A program made the position numbers and the translations under genes. The notes below the pieces were generated by a model, which made no database searches, was not told the origin of the DNA, and saw only the letters and a list, made by a program, of their open reading frames with translations. Of a stretch of DNA of 64,000 nt, positions 24,669 through 33,925 are shown one piece after another. Source of the DNA: Mobilicoccus sp032056465 (GTDB lineage: Bacteria; Actinomycetota; Actinomycetes; Actinomycetales; Dermatophilaceae); NCBI RefSeq assembly GCF_032056465.1, contig NZ_DAMBCL010000004.1; one strand, given 5' to 3'. Position 1 is the stretch's first letter, and the number at the start of each line of letters is the position of its first letter.

Positions 24669-25781
24669 TCAACCGCCGATCGCGGACATCGGCCGCGCAG
24701 GCTGGGTGAAGTCGGGCTTGCCGATGCCGTGACCGGCGGCCTTGCGCCACATCTCGCCACGGATGAGGCGGACGAGGTCGCGGTCGCTCGCGCCCTCGCG
24801 CAGGGGTCCCCGCAGGTCGACCTCGCCCCGGGCGAACAGGCAGTTGCGCACCATGCCGTCGGCGGTGAGCCGCACCCGGTCGCAGGCCCCGCAGAACGGC
24901 GCGGTGACGCTGGCGATGACCCCGACGACGGCGGGGCCGCCGTCGACGAGGAACCGCTCGGCGGGCGCACTCCCCCGTTCCGGCACGGCGGTGAGCGTGA
25001 ACCGCTTCTCGAGGCGCTCGCGGATCTCGTCCGCGGTCACCATCTGCGACCGCGCCCATCCGTGTTGGGCGTCGAGGGGCATCTGCTCGATGAAGCGGAG
25101 TTCGTACCCACGCACGAGGCACCACTGCAGGAGGTCGGCGACCCCGTCGTCGTTGATCCCCCGCATCGCGACCGCGTTGACCTTCACCGGGAGGAGACCG
25201 GCGTCGGCGGCGGCCGCGAGTCCGGCGACGACGTCGTCGAAGCGGTCACGCCGGGCGAGCTGCTCGAACGTCGCCCGGTCGGTCGTGTCGAGGGAGATGT
25301 TGACGCGGTCGAGGCCGGCCTCCGCGAGGTCGCCTGCGAGGCGCGCGAGACCGATCCCGTTGCTCGTCATGGCGATCCGCGGCCGCTCGGGCAGGGCGGC
25401 GATCCCGGCGACGAGGTCGACGAGGCCCTTGCGCAGCAGGGGCTCACCGCCGGTGAGGCGCACCTGCTCGATGCCGAGGTCGACGAACAGCCCGACGAGC
25501 CGGAGGAGTTCGTCGTCGGTGAGCATCTGGGGTCGCGCCATCCACGGAAGCCCCTCGGCCGGCATGCAGTAGGTGCAGCGCAGGTTGCAGTGGTCGGTGA
25601 GCGAGACCCGCAGGTCGCGGGCCACACGCCCGAAGGTGTCGACGAGCCCGTCACGGGAGACCGGGGGCGCGGTCCCGGGGCCGTCGACGGGGCGTCGCAC
25701 GGGCCAGGGCAGGGACCCCGACGCACCGGGCACCGACCCCTGCTCCGGGGGACCTGGCACGCGCGGGGACTCCGTGGTCAT
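24669..25781 (-). CDS. moaA: GTP 3',8-cyclase (molybdenum cofactor biosynthesis)
   Basis: A 370-residue radical SAM enzyme that starts molybdopterin synthesis from GTP. CNLRCTYC (Cys65, Cys69, Cys72) binds the first 4Fe-4S cluster, LTGGEPLL follows, and the second cluster cysteines are in FCGACDRVRLTADGMVRNC. The C-terminus ends in the required Gly-Gly. The first 45 residues are a Pro-rich extension. ATG at 25781 is six bases after TATCGT (plus 25788-25793), so it is leaderless. No other moa gene is adjacent. It converges with DUF3099. Confidence 0.95.
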   Translation of the reverse strand: MTTESPRVPGPPEQGSVPGASGSLPWPVRRPVDGPGTAPPVSRDGLVDTFGRVARDLRVSLTDHCNLRCTYCMPAEGLPWMARPQMLTDDELLRLVGLFVDLGIEQVRLTGGEPLLRKGLVDLVAGIAALPERPRIAMTSNGIGLARLAGDLAEAGLDRVNISLDTTDRATFEQLARRDRFDDVVAGLAAAADAGLLPVKVNAVAMRGINDDGVADLLQWCLVRGYELRFIEQMPLDAQHGWARSQMVTADEIRERLEKRFTLTAVPERGSAPAERFLVDGGPAVVGVIASVTAPFCGACDRVRLTADGMVRNCLFARGEVDLRGPLREGASDRDLVRLIRGEMWRKAAGHGIGKPDFTQPARPMSAIGG

Positions 25782-25868
25782 GCCGCAACGATAGCGACGG
25801 CGTCTGTCGGAGCCCGTGAGGGGCGGGCGCCGGACGGCCGTGCCGGGGCCCCGAGTAACGTGACCCAC

Positions 25869-26672
25869 GTGTGGCGGCTCCTCTTCACCCGGCGATGGCT
25901 GACGGCGCTGCTCGTCGCCGCGGTGTTCGCGACCGCGTGCGTGTTCCTCGGCCGCTGGCAGTGGGGACGCCACCTCGACAAGACTCACCGCAAGCACCAG
26001 ATCGAGACCTACTACGCGGCGCCGCCCTCGCCGCTGGACGACATCGTCCCGGCGGGGGCGGGGTCGCTGCCCGAAGACGGCCAGTGGCGTCACGTCTCGA
26101 TGGAGGGCAGCTACCTGCCCGAGGGCCGGTTCATGGTCCGCAACCGGCCGCAGCGGGTGACCTACGGCTACGAGGTGCTCGACGTCCTGCGGCTCTCCGA
26201 CGGCGAGGGCGTCGTCGTCGACCGCGGGTGGGTCCAGAACGCCGAGCGCGCCGACATCCTGCCCGAGGTCCCCCCGGCGCCGTCCGGCCCCGTCGAGGTG
26301 ACCGGCTGGCTGCGTCCCGGTGAGGAGAGCCGCGGTCGCGATCTCCCGGCCGGACAGCTCGCCTCGATCGACCTCTCCGAGGTGTCCCGGGTGACCGGTC
26401 TGCGGCTGCGGCCGACCTACGTCGTCCTCGACGCCGAACGTACGGCCGACGGCGGCACTCCCCCGCGTCCGACCCCGCTCCTGCCGCCCTCCACGGACAC
26501 CGGCCCCCACTTCGCCTACGCCCTGCAGTGGTGGGGGGCCGCGCCGGTCGGGTTCGCCATCATCTTCGTCTACCTGCGCCGGGAGTACCGCGACTCCCTC
26601 GGCCCCGACGCGCCGAGCCCCGCACCCCGGCGTCCGCGCAAGACCCGGATCTGGGATGAGGAGGACGGGTGA
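25869..26672 (+). CDS. SURF1-family cytochrome oxidase assembly protein
   Basis: A 267-residue protein with transmembrane helices near both ends (WLTALLVAAVFATACVFLGRWQW, and WWGAAPVGFAIIFVYL near 230) enclosing an extracytoplasmic SURF1 domain. FLGRWQWGR, RPQRVTYGYEVLDVL and VVVDRGWVQ are the family signatures. SURF1 proteins help insert heme a into cytochrome c oxidase, which fits ctaA and ctaB elsewhere in the window. The GTG at 25869 lies seven bases after TAACGT; an in-frame GTG at 25860 is less likely. The stop overlaps the next gene (GTGA). Confidence 0.9.
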   Translation: MWRLLFTRRWLTALLVAAVFATACVFLGRWQWGRHLDKTHRKHQIETYYAAPPSPLDDIVPAGAGSLPEDGQWRHVSMEGSYLPEGRFMVRNRPQRVTYGYEVLDVLRLSDGEGVVVDRGWVQNAERADILPEVPPAPSGPVEVTGWLRPGEESRGRDLPAGQLASIDLSEVSRVTGLRLRPTYVVLDAERTADGGTPPRPTPLLPPSTDTGPHFAYALQWWGAAPVGFAIIFVYLRREYRDSLGPDAPSPAPRRPRKTRIWDEEDG

Positions 26673-27316
26673 GCCCGACGCGGCCCCAGCCCCGAGACCA
26701 CGTCGACGACGTGAGTGAGGCCACCGATGACCTCGGCGGTGCGCGCGCCTGGACCGGACGTGTCTTCGTCGGGGTGAGCCTCGACGGCTACCTCGCCCGT
26801 CCCGACGACGACCTCGCCTGGCTCACCGACCCGCCTCCCGGTCGGTCCCACGCGCGGGTGAGCAGTGATCGTCCCGCCCTCACCTGGGAGACGTTCTACC
26901 CCGACGTCGATCACGTCCTCATGGGCCGCCGGACCTACGACAAGGTCCTCACCTTCGGCGACTGGCCCTACCCCGACAAGTCCGTCGTCGTCGTGTCCCG
27001 CACCCGACGCGGGCTCGACGACCGCGTCACGTTCGTGACGTCCCTGCAGGAGGCGTCCGCGGTCCTGCGGTCCGGTGGCGCGGAGCAGGTCTACGTCGAC
27101 GGCGGTGCCCTGACCCGCAGCTGCCTCGAGCGCGGTCTCATCGACGAGATCACCGTGAGCACGGCGCCGGTGCTCCTCGGTGAGGGGATCCCCCTCTTCG
27201 GCCGACTCGCGCGCGACGTCCTGCTCACCCTGACCGGCAGCCACGTCTCGGACAGCGGGATGGTGTGCGCGACCTATCGGGTGGCGGCCGCCTGCGCCTC
27301 TGACCTGCGTGACTGA
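26669..27316 (+). CDS. dihydrofolate reductase / RibD C-terminal domain family protein
   Basis: A 215-residue protein with the RibD-C/DHFR fold: FVGVSLDGYLARPDDDLAWL at the start of the domain (about 33-52), LMGRRTYDKVLTFGDWPYP, and VYVDGGALTRSCLERGLIDEITVS with APVLLGEGIPLF. Members are NADPH-dependent reductases of mostly unknown substrate; this is not the housekeeping FolA. The GTG overlaps the SURF1 stop, so the two are translated in sequence. The N-terminal 30 residues are extra and polar. Confidence 0.87.
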   Translation: MSPTRPQPRDHVDDVSEATDDLGGARAWTGRVFVGVSLDGYLARPDDDLAWLTDPPPGRSHARVSSDRPALTWETFYPDVDHVLMGRRTYDKVLTFGDWPYPDKSVVVVSRTRRGLDDRVTFVTSLQEASAVLRSGGAEQVYVDGGALTRSCLERGLIDEITVSTAPVLLGEGIPLFGRLARDVLLTLTGSHVSDSGMVCATYRVAAACASDLRD

Positions 27317-27352
27317 GACCCCTCGTCCGACCGAGGTCGGCGGGCCTGAGGC

Positions 27353-29212
27353 CTACTGGGCGAACTGCGTGCGGTAGAGGTCGGCGTACAGTCCGCCACG
27401 GGCGAGGAGATCGGCGTGTGTGCCCTGTTCGACGACGCGGCCGCCGTCGACGACGAGGATGACGTCGGCGCCCCGCACCGTCGAGAGCCGGTGGGCGATG
27501 ACGAACGCCGTGCGCCCGTGCAGCGCGGTGTCGAGGGCACGCTGGACGGCGGCCTCGGACTCGCTGTCGAGGTGGGCGGTCGCCTCGTCGAGGACGACGA
27601 GGCCGGGGCTCTTGAGCAGCAGCCGCGCGATGGCGATGCGCTGCTTCTCCCCGCCCGACAGGCGGTGCCCGCGGTCGCCGACCACGGTGTCGAGTCCCTG
27701 CGGCAGGCTCCGCACGAGACCGGCGATCTGCGCCGACTGGAGCACCGCCCACAGCTCCGCCTCGCTCGTGCCGGGGCGCGCGTACTCGAGGTTGGCCCGG
27801 ATCGTGTCGTGGAACAGGTGCGACTCCTGGGTGACCATACCGACGACACCGCGCAGCGAGGCGAACGACGCCGTGCGCAGGTCCACGCCCCCGACGCGCA
27901 CGACCCCCGAGCTCGGGTCGTACAACCGGGCGACGAGACTCGTGATCGTCGTCTTGCCCGCTCCGCTCGGCCCGACGAGCGCGACGAGGCTGCCCGGTTC
28001 GACCCGGAACGTCATGCCGTGGAGGACGAGCCCTCCGCCCTCGCGGTCGCCGGAGGGCCCGCCCTGTTCGAGCGAGGCGAGCGACACCTCGTCGGCGCCG
28101 GGGTAGGCGAAGGAGACGTCCTCGAACTCGACCGAGACCGGTTCGTCCGGGATGTCGGTGGGCTCGGGGGTCTCGGCGACGAGGGGTTGGAGGTCGAGTA
28201 CCTCGAACACCCGCTCGAAACTCACGAGCGCGGTCATCACGTCGATCCGGACGTTGGACAGGGCCGTGAGGGGTCCGTAGAGGCGGGTGAGCAGCGCCGC
28301 GAGGGCGAGCAGCGAGCCCACGGTGAGGGTGCCGTCGATGACCTGGAGGCCGCCGACGCCGTACACCGCGGCCGTGGCGAGGGCCGCGACGAACGTGAGG
28401 CCCTGGAGGAAGAACGTGCGGTTGAGGGCGATGGTGACGCCGATGTCGCGCACCCGCCCCGCTCGGACGGCGTACTCGGAGGCCTCGGTGCGGGGGTCGC
28501 CGAACAGCTTGACGAGCAGCGCACCGGCGACGTTGAAGCGCTCGGTCATCCGGGCGCCGAGTTCGGCATTGAGGCCCATCGACTCCCGCTGCAGCCCGGA
28601 CAGGCGACGGCCCATGAGCCGTGCGGGCACGAGGAAGACCGGGGTGAGGAGCAACGCGACCACCGTGAGCTGCCAGGAGGTGCTCGCCATCGCGACGAGG
28701 ATGAACACCACCGAGACGACGTTGCTCACCGTCGACCCCAGCACCGACGTGAACGCCTGCTGCGCGCCGATGACGTCGGAGTTGAGGCGGGTGACGAGGG
28801 CACCGGTCTGGGCGCGCGTGAAGAACCCGATGGGTTGGGCGAGGACGTGAGAGAACACCTGGGTACGCAGGTCGTAGATGAGGTTCTCGCCGATGCGTGC
28901 GGAGGTCCACCGCGCGAGCAACCCGACGACGACGTCGAGGACCGCGAGGACGGCGACGACCGACGCGAGGCCGACGACGACGCCGCGGTCACCCGGCACG
29001 ACTCCGCGGTCCACCACCTGCCCCAGCAGCATCGGGGTGGCCACGACGAGGGCCGAGGACACGAGGGACAGGGCGAGGAACACCGTGATGAGCGGGGTGT
29101 ACGGGCGGGCGTAGGTGAGGACACGTCGTGCGGTTCCCTCGTGCAGCCGGTCGTCGAGGGGCTCGCGGGAGAACGAACGCATCGCCATCCAGCCGGTGCT
29201 CGCCGTGCTCAC
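27353..29212 (-). CDS. ABC exporter, fused permease and ATPase
   Basis: A 619-residue half-transporter. An N-terminal six-helix transmembrane domain (about 35-320, with GQVVDRG and FFTRAQTGALVTRLNSDV) precedes an ATPase with Walker A GPSGAGKT (414-421), signature LSGGEKQR, Walker B LVVLDEATAHLD and H-loop AHRLST. About 20 polar residues are inserted between the first strand and Walker A (LEQGGPSGDREGGG). It belongs to the multidrug/lipid exporter class and would act as a homodimer; the substrate is unknown. The GTG start has GAGG five bases upstream. Confidence 0.92.
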   Translation of the reverse strand: MSTASTGWMAMRSFSREPLDDRLHEGTARRVLTYARPYTPLITVFLALSLVSSALVVATPMLLGQVVDRGVVPGDRGVVVGLASVVAVLAVLDVVVGLLARWTSARIGENLIYDLRTQVFSHVLAQPIGFFTRAQTGALVTRLNSDVIGAQQAFTSVLGSTVSNVVSVVFILVAMASTSWQLTVVALLLTPVFLVPARLMGRRLSGLQRESMGLNAELGARMTERFNVAGALLVKLFGDPRTEASEYAVRAGRVRDIGVTIALNRTFFLQGLTFVAALATAAVYGVGGLQVIDGTLTVGSLLALAALLTRLYGPLTALSNVRIDVMTALVSFERVFEVLDLQPLVAETPEPTDIPDEPVSVEFEDVSFAYPGADEVSLASLEQGGPSGDREGGGLVLHGMTFRVEPGSLVALVGPSGAGKTTITSLVARLYDPSSGVVRVGGVDLRTASFASLRGVVGMVTQESHLFHDTIRANLEYARPGTSEAELWAVLQSAQIAGLVRSLPQGLDTVVGDRGHRLSGGEKQRIAIARLLLKSPGLVVLDEATAHLDSESEAAVQRALDTALHGRTAFVIAHRLSTVRGADVILVVDGGRVVEQGTHADLLARGGLYADLYRTQFAQ

Positions 29213-29262
29213 CGGGACCTCACGTCGGACTTCATGCCCCGATCATCGCCCTCTCCTCGCCG

Positions 29263-29287
29263 GTCACCGCACCCGGGGTGCGGTGAC
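29263..29287 (-). terminator. hairpin after the enoyl-CoA hydratase gene
   Basis: An 11-bp perfect stem (29263-29273 with 29277-29287, arm gtcaccgcacc) and a three-base loop, located between the hydratase stop and the ABC exporter start. No T-run follows. Confidence 0.7.
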
Positions 29288-29379
29288 GACCGGCCGCGAG
29301 GCTCCGAAGGGAGCGGCGGCCGGTCGTCGGCAGAGTACCGGGGTGGCGTCTCCGAGCAGGCGCGGGAGTCCGGCGTCGA

Positions 29380-30192
29380 TCAGACTCCGGACGCGGCGTT
29401 CGCGCGCATCTCCGCCGTCTTGGCGCACAGGATGCGCGATTGCGCCTCGCGCTCGGTGCGCTGCTGTTCGGCGGCCGTGCGGTTCTCGATGCCGCGGAAC
29501 AGGCCGAGCATCTCCCGGGCCGTGTCCTCGGGAGTGGCGAGGACGGCCGCGACGAGGTCGTCGACGGTGGCGGCGAGCTGGTCGGGCTCGACGGCGAGGC
29601 TCGCGATTCCGGTGGCGACGGCCTCCCGCGCGTCGACGGGCCGGGCCGTGAGGCACAGCTCGAGGGCGCGTGCGGGTCCGACGAGTGAGGTGAGGGCGTG
29701 GGTGCCGCCGAGGTCGGGGACGAGTCCGAGAGTGACCTCGGCCATCGAGAAGCGGACGTCGGTGGCGACGACGCGCAGATCGGCGGCGAGGGCGAGCTGG
29801 AAGCCCGCCCCGATGGCGGGCCCCTGGACGGCGGCGACGATGAGCGCCGGGCACTCCCGCCACGCGGTGAACCCGCGCTGGAACGTCTCGATGAGGTCGG
29901 CGAGGGCCTCGGGCCCGTTCGCCGTCATGCCGAGGAGGTCGGGTTCGCCCTCGACCCCGCCGGGCGAGAGCATGCCGCGGTCGAGGCCGGCCGAGAAGGC
30001 CGGACCCTCGCCGGCGAGGATGACGACCCGGATCTCCGGGGGCAGCGTCGTGGCCAGACGCTCCAGTTCCTCCCACATCGAGGGGGTCTGCGCGTTGCGG
30101 CAGGTCGGCGCGTCGAGGGTGATGCGCATGACAGCCCCGTCGACGTCGACACGGAGGCGGGGATGGGGGCGAGAGGTGGACTTCGTCGTCAT
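29380..30192 (-). CDS. enoyl-CoA hydratase/isomerase family protein
   Basis: A 270-residue crotonase. The oxyanion-hole segments are ILAGEGPAFSAGLD (about 58-71) and VQGPAIGAGFQLALAADLRV (about 123-142); VTLGLVPDLGGTHAL follows. Asp replaces one of the two glutamates of bona fide hydratases, so activity may be isomerase- or hydrolase-like. TAGAGT lies six bases before the ATG (plus 30199-30204), indicating a leaderless monocistronic unit ending in a hairpin. The substrate is unknown. Confidence 0.88.
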   Translation of the reverse strand: MTTKSTSRPHPRLRVDVDGAVMRITLDAPTCRNAQTPSMWEELERLATTLPPEIRVVILAGEGPAFSAGLDRGMLSPGGVEGEPDLLGMTANGPEALADLIETFQRGFTAWRECPALIVAAVQGPAIGAGFQLALAADLRVVATDVRFSMAEVTLGLVPDLGGTHALTSLVGPARALELCLTARPVDAREAVATGIASLAVEPDQLAATVDDLVAAVLATPEDTAREMLGLFRGIENRTAAEQQRTEREAQSRILCAKTAEMRANAASGV

Positions 30193-30315
30193 GGCCCGAC
30201 TCTAGGACGCGCCGACGGCGGTCCTCGGCGTCGACGCAGGTGGCCGCCGTCACGCCGCGCGGCACTCGGTGCGACTCCCGGTGCGGCTCCCGGGCGACGC
30301 GCCCCGAGTCAGGCG

Positions 30316-31914
30316 TCAGGCGAGGGAGATGAGGTCGAGGTAGTCCGGGCCCCAGTGGTCCTCGACACCGTCGGGCAGGAGGAGTACGCGCTCGGGTTCG
30401 AGGGCCGCGACCGCCCCCTCGTCGTGGCTCACGAGGACGACGGCGCCCTCGTAGGCCCGCAGCGCGCCGAGGATCTCCTCACGGCTGGCCGGGTCGAGGT
30501 TGTTCGTCGGCTCGTCGAGGAGGAGGACGTTCGCGCTGCTCACGACGAGCGTCGCGAGGGACAGTCGGGTCTTCTCCCCACCGGAGAGCACCCGGGCGGG
30601 CTTGTCGACGTCGTCGCCGGAGAACAGGAAGCTGCCGAGGACCTTGCGCACCTCGGTCTCGCCGAGGTCGGGCGCGGCGGACTTCATGTTCTCGAGCACG
30701 GTGCGCTCGACGTCGAGGTTCTCGTGCTCCTGGGCGTAGTACCCGAGCTTGAGGCCGTGGCCCGGGACGACCTCGCCGGTGTCGGGCGCATCGAGGCCGC
30801 CGAGGATGCGGAGCAGCGTGGTCTTGCCGGCGCCGTTGAGGCCGAGGACGACGACCTTGCTCCCTCGGTCGATCGCGAGGTCCACACCGGTGAACACCTC
30901 GAGCGAGCCGTAGGAGCGAGAGAGATCCTCGGCCGTGAGCGGCGTACGACCGCACGGGGCCGGCTTGGGGAATCGGAGCTTGGCGACCTTGTCGCTCATC
31001 CGCTGGTCCTCGAGGCCGTCGAGCATCTTCTCCGCGCGCCGGGCCATGTTGTGGGCCGCCGTGGCCTTGGTCGCCTTGGCCCCCATCTTGGCGGCCTGCG
31101 CGAGCAGGGCCGAGGCCTTCTTCTCTGCGTTCGCGCGTTCCCGCTTGCGGCGCTTCTCGTCGGTCTCGCGCTGCTGCAGGTAGGCCTTCCACCCGACGTT
31201 GTACTGATCGAGCTCGGCCCGGTTCGCGTCGAGGTGGAACACGCGGTTGACGACCTCGCCGAGGAGGTCGACGTCGTGGCTGATGACGACGAGCCCACCC
31301 TTGTACGTCTTGAGGTAGTCACGCAGCCAGACGATGGAGTCGGCGTCGAGGTGGTTGGTCGGCTCGTCGAGGAGCAGGGTCTGCGCCCCGGAGAACAGGA
31401 TGCGCGTGAGTTCGACGCGGCGGCGCTGGCCGCCCGAGAGCTGACGAAGACCCATCCCGAGGACGCGCTCGTCGAGCCCGAGAGCCGACGCGATGGCCGC
31501 GGCCTCGGACTCCGCGGCGTACCCGCCCGCCGCCTCGAACCGCGCCTGGAGCTTGGGATACCGCTCCATCGCGCGCTCATGGGTCTCGGCGTCGGCGCTC
31601 GCCATCGCACCCTCGGTCTCCCGCATCCGTCGGGCGAGGTCGTCGAGCCCACGGGCCGAGAGGATCCGTGCCCGCGCGACCACGTCGAGATCCCCGTCCC
31701 GGGGGTCCTGGGGCAGGTAGCCGATGTCGCCGGAGGTCTGCAGCGAGCCCGCCGCCGGTTGCGTCCACCCCGCGAGCACCTTGGTCAACGTCGTCTTGCC
31801 CGCGCCGTTGCGACCGACGAGCCCGACGCGATCGCCCGGGGCGACACGGAACGTCGCGTCTCCGACGAGGAGCCGTGAGCCCGCGCGGAGCTCGATTCCG
31901 GTGGCGGCGATCAC
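30316..31914 (-). CDS. ABC-F family ATP-binding protein
   Basis: A 532-residue protein with two nucleotide-binding domains and no membrane segments. Walker A motifs are GRNGAGKT (about 37) and GLNGAGKT (about 350); signatures are LSGGQRRR and LSGGEKTR; Walker B regions are LLLDEPTNHLD and LLLDEPTNNLD. The charged linker between domains (WKAYLQQRETDEKRRKRERANAEKK) is the ABC-F P-site tRNA interaction motif region. Such proteins act on ribosomes in translation or antibiotic protection; which role applies is unclear. GTG at 31914 with AGAGGA upstream fits the family N-terminus better than the longer frame. Confidence 0.92.
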   Translation of the reverse strand: MIAATGIELRAGSRLLVGDATFRVAPGDRVGLVGRNGAGKTTLTKVLAGWTQPAAGSLQTSGDIGYLPQDPRDGDLDVVARARILSARGLDDLARRMRETEGAMASADAETHERAMERYPKLQARFEAAGGYAAESEAAAIASALGLDERVLGMGLRQLSGGQRRRVELTRILFSGAQTLLLDEPTNHLDADSIVWLRDYLKTYKGGLVVISHDVDLLGEVVNRVFHLDANRAELDQYNVGWKAYLQQRETDEKRRKRERANAEKKASALLAQAAKMGAKATKATAAHNMARRAEKMLDGLEDQRMSDKVAKLRFPKPAPCGRTPLTAEDLSRSYGSLEVFTGVDLAIDRGSKVVVLGLNGAGKTTLLRILGGLDAPDTGEVVPGHGLKLGYYAQEHENLDVERTVLENMKSAAPDLGETEVRKVLGSFLFSGDDVDKPARVLSGGEKTRLSLATLVVSSANVLLLDEPTNNLDPASREEILGALRAYEGAVVLVSHDEGAVAALEPERVLLLPDGVEDHWGPDYLDLISLA

Positions 31915-32093
31915 AGGGGGGTCCTCTCGGGTCGGGTGGGGCCGACCGCACACGCGGCGCGTCGTCGGTGGGATCTCGCGGCAGCCCAACACTGCACGTC
32001 AGGAGCGAGGTGGGAGGACGGCGCGACGGCCGCCGGATAGTCTAGACGAGGCGGTCACCGGGTACCGCAGGCCGGATGCGTAGGAGGCAGTCC

Positions 32094-33002
32094 ATGACGT
32101 TCAACGACGACGCCCAGCTCGACACCTCCGGCGTCTCACGCGGGGGTGGCGGTGGCCGTGGCCTTGCGATCGGCGGTGGTGGTGGCCTCCTGGGCCTCGT
32201 GGCCCTCGTCCTCTACATGCTCATGGGCGGCAACCCCGCCGACGTCCAACAGCCGCCGGCCTCGCAGTCCGAGAGGCAGGCCGAGTCCGCCGGCGCGGGC
32301 GACCTCGCGGCCAAGTGCCGCACCGGTGCCGACGCCAACCGCGACCCGGAGTGCCGCGTCATCGCCACCCGCAACAGCGTCCAGTCCTACTGGCGGGCCA
32401 AGCTCCCCGAGGCCTCCGGCGGCAAGGTGCAATGGCAGGACACCGAGATGGTCCTCTACCAGGGCCAGACCCGCTCGGCCTGCGGGGATGCGAACAACAG
32501 GATCGGGCCGTTCTACTGCCCGCTCGACAAGAAGGTCTACATGGACGCGGCGTTCTTCCGCATCCTCGAACAGCAGTTCGGCTCCTCCGGCGGCCCGCTC
32601 GCGCAGGAGTACGTCGTGGCCCACGAGTTCGGCCACGCCCTGCAGGACCAGCTGGGCCTGCTCGAGCGCGCCCAGCAGGACCCGAAGGGGCCCGAGAGCG
32701 GCGCCGTGAGGGTCGAGCTCATGGCCGACTGCTTCGCCGGCATGTGGGCCAAGGGCGCCGTCGAGACCAAGGACGCGAACGGCAGGACGTTCATGGCGCC
32801 GCTCACCGAGACGGACGTCCGCGACGCCCTCTCGGCCGCCGAATCCGTGGGCGACGACCATATCCAAGAGCAGGCCCGCGGCCGGGTCAGCCCCGAGTCG
32901 TTCACGCACGGCACCTCCGAGCAGCGGCAGCGCTGGTTCATGCGCGGCTACGAGACCGGCGATCTCAACCAGTGCAACACCCTGCAGGCGCGGGACCTCT
33001 GA
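32094..33002 (+). CDS. YpfJ-type neutral zinc metallopeptidase
   Basis: A 302-residue membrane-anchored putative metallopeptidase. A Gly-rich N-terminus leads into one transmembrane helix (about 32-45); the rest is extracytoplasmic. HEFGH (177-181) is the zincin motif and VELMADCFAGMWA supplies the third ligand. CRTGADANRDPEC, SACGD, YCPLD and DLNQCN provide paired cysteines. TAGGAGG lies six bases before the ATG. Function is unproven in this family. It is monocistronic and ends in a strong hairpin. Confidence 0.9.
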   Translation: MTFNDDAQLDTSGVSRGGGGGRGLAIGGGGGLLGLVALVLYMLMGGNPADVQQPPASQSERQAESAGAGDLAAKCRTGADANRDPECRVIATRNSVQSYWRAKLPEASGGKVQWQDTEMVLYQGQTRSACGDANNRIGPFYCPLDKKVYMDAAFFRILEQQFGSSGGPLAQEYVVAHEFGHALQDQLGLLERAQQDPKGPESGAVRVELMADCFAGMWAKGAVETKDANGRTFMAPLTETDVRDALSAAESVGDDHIQEQARGRVSPESFTHGTSEQRQRWFMRGYETGDLNQCNTLQARDL

Positions 33003-33035
33003 GCCACTCGCCCCGGGCCACAGCCGTCGGTCCGC

Positions 33036-33072
33036 CCGTGCCCCGCCGATCCCGCTGATCGGCGGGGCACGG
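33036..33072 (+). terminator. strong hairpin terminator
   Basis: A perfect 16-bp stem (33036-33051 with 33057-33072, arm ccgtgccccgccgatc) and a five-base loop, 34 bases after the metallopeptidase stop. It separates that gene from the riboswitch-controlled hydrolase. Confidence 0.88.
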
Positions 33073-33120
33073 CGTATTCCCGGCCGGATCGGGCTCGAAA
33101 CGTGAGGTGAGTCACAAGTT

Positions 33121-33126
33121 TAGGTT
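33121..33126 (+). promoter_or_regulatory. candidate -10 box for riboswitch transcript
   Basis: TAGGTT (approximately 33121-33126) lies in the AT-richer stretch after the terminator and about 70 bases before the aptamer. It would give a leader of about 280 bases ahead of the NlpC/P60 gene. No clear -35 is visible. Confidence 0.45.
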
Positions 33127-33190
33127 TCAACTTGGTTTCGGTGTTGCAGGGTCGTTATGTTCTGTGCGGCGTTCACCCCTGGAACGCCAC

Positions 33191-33390
33191 CGGATCGTGA
33201 CGCTGAATCCTGCCACCACGCCTTCCGGTTCGGTACACGCAGAGATGTGTGGGTGGCAGGAACGGAGCACCCGGCAGTACGGATCCCCTCCCACCCGGGA
33301 GGTCGTCCTTGGGGTGAAGCCCGAACGGCAACCGCCGCAGAGGCCGGGAACACCAGGTTCCCGAACCCGACAGGTCATGCTTCGCAAGCG
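33191..33390 (+). promoter_or_regulatory. cyclic di-AMP riboswitch (ydaO/yuaA type)
   Basis: Conserved blocks of the ydaO/yuaA leader occur in order: GACGCTGAATCCTGCCACC (from 33199), the pairing GGTGGCAGGAACGGAGCACCC (33252 on), TTGGGGTGAAGCC (33309 on), AGGCCGGGAAC (33341 on), and CCGAACCCGACAGGTCA followed by CTTCGCAAGCG. In actinobacteria this riboswitch usually controls cell-wall hydrolase genes and lowers expression when c-di-AMP is high. The gene downstream is an NlpC/P60 hydrolase, which fits. Ends are approximate. Confidence 0.9.
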
Positions 33391-33412
33391 CCTCCTGGAA
33401 CCCCCGACACTC

Positions 33413-33874
33413 ATGAAGACCCTCTTCAAGGGCGCCCCGCGCCTGGCCGTCACCGGTGCCCTCGCCCTCTCCCTCTCCGGCGGATTCATGGCGGCCTCCG
33501 CCCCCGCCGCCGACGCCGCGATCTCCTCCAGCCAGGGGGTCAAGGCCGTGAGCATCGCCAGCACCAAGAAGGGCACGCCCTACCGCTGGGGCGCCACCGG
33601 CCCCCGCGCCTTCGACTGCTCCGGCTTCACCAGCTGGACCTACAAGCGCATGGGCAAGAAGCTGCCCCGCACGGCCGACGCGCAGTACCGCTCCAGCATC
33701 AAGATCGGTCGCGGCCAGGCCCGGCCCGGCGACCTCGTCTTCTACGGCAAGGGCCGTAAGCACCACGTCGGCATCTACGCCGGCAACGGTCGTATGTGGC
33801 ACGCCCCCCGCACCGGCGACGTCGTCAAGCTCGCCAAGGTCCGCAAGGGTGCCTCCTTCGGTCGCGTGCGCTGA
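33413..33874 (+). CDS. secreted NlpC/P60 peptidoglycan hydrolase
   Basis: A 153-residue protein with a signal peptide (MKTLFKGAPR, a hydrophobic core, cleavage near ADA at 33-35) and an NlpC/P60 domain. The catalytic Cys69 is in FDCSGF, His118 in HHVGIY and His130 in WHAP. It would cleave stem peptides in peptidoglycan outside the cell. There is no LysM or other binding domain. ATG at 33413 is chosen because the in-frame ATG at 33377 falls inside the conserved 3' part of the c-di-AMP aptamer. Expression is expected to respond to c-di-AMP. Confidence 0.9.
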   Translation: MKTLFKGAPRLAVTGALALSLSGGFMAASAPAADAAISSSQGVKAVSIASTKKGTPYRWGATGPRAFDCSGFTSWTYKRMGKKLPRTADAQYRSSIKIGRGQARPGDLVFYGKGRKHHVGIYAGNGRMWHAPRTGDVVKLAKVRKGASFGRVR

Positions 33875-33925
33875 CCCGACGCCTCCTCCGGCACCCGCCC
33901 GCGCGGGTTCCCCGGTTCCAGGAGT

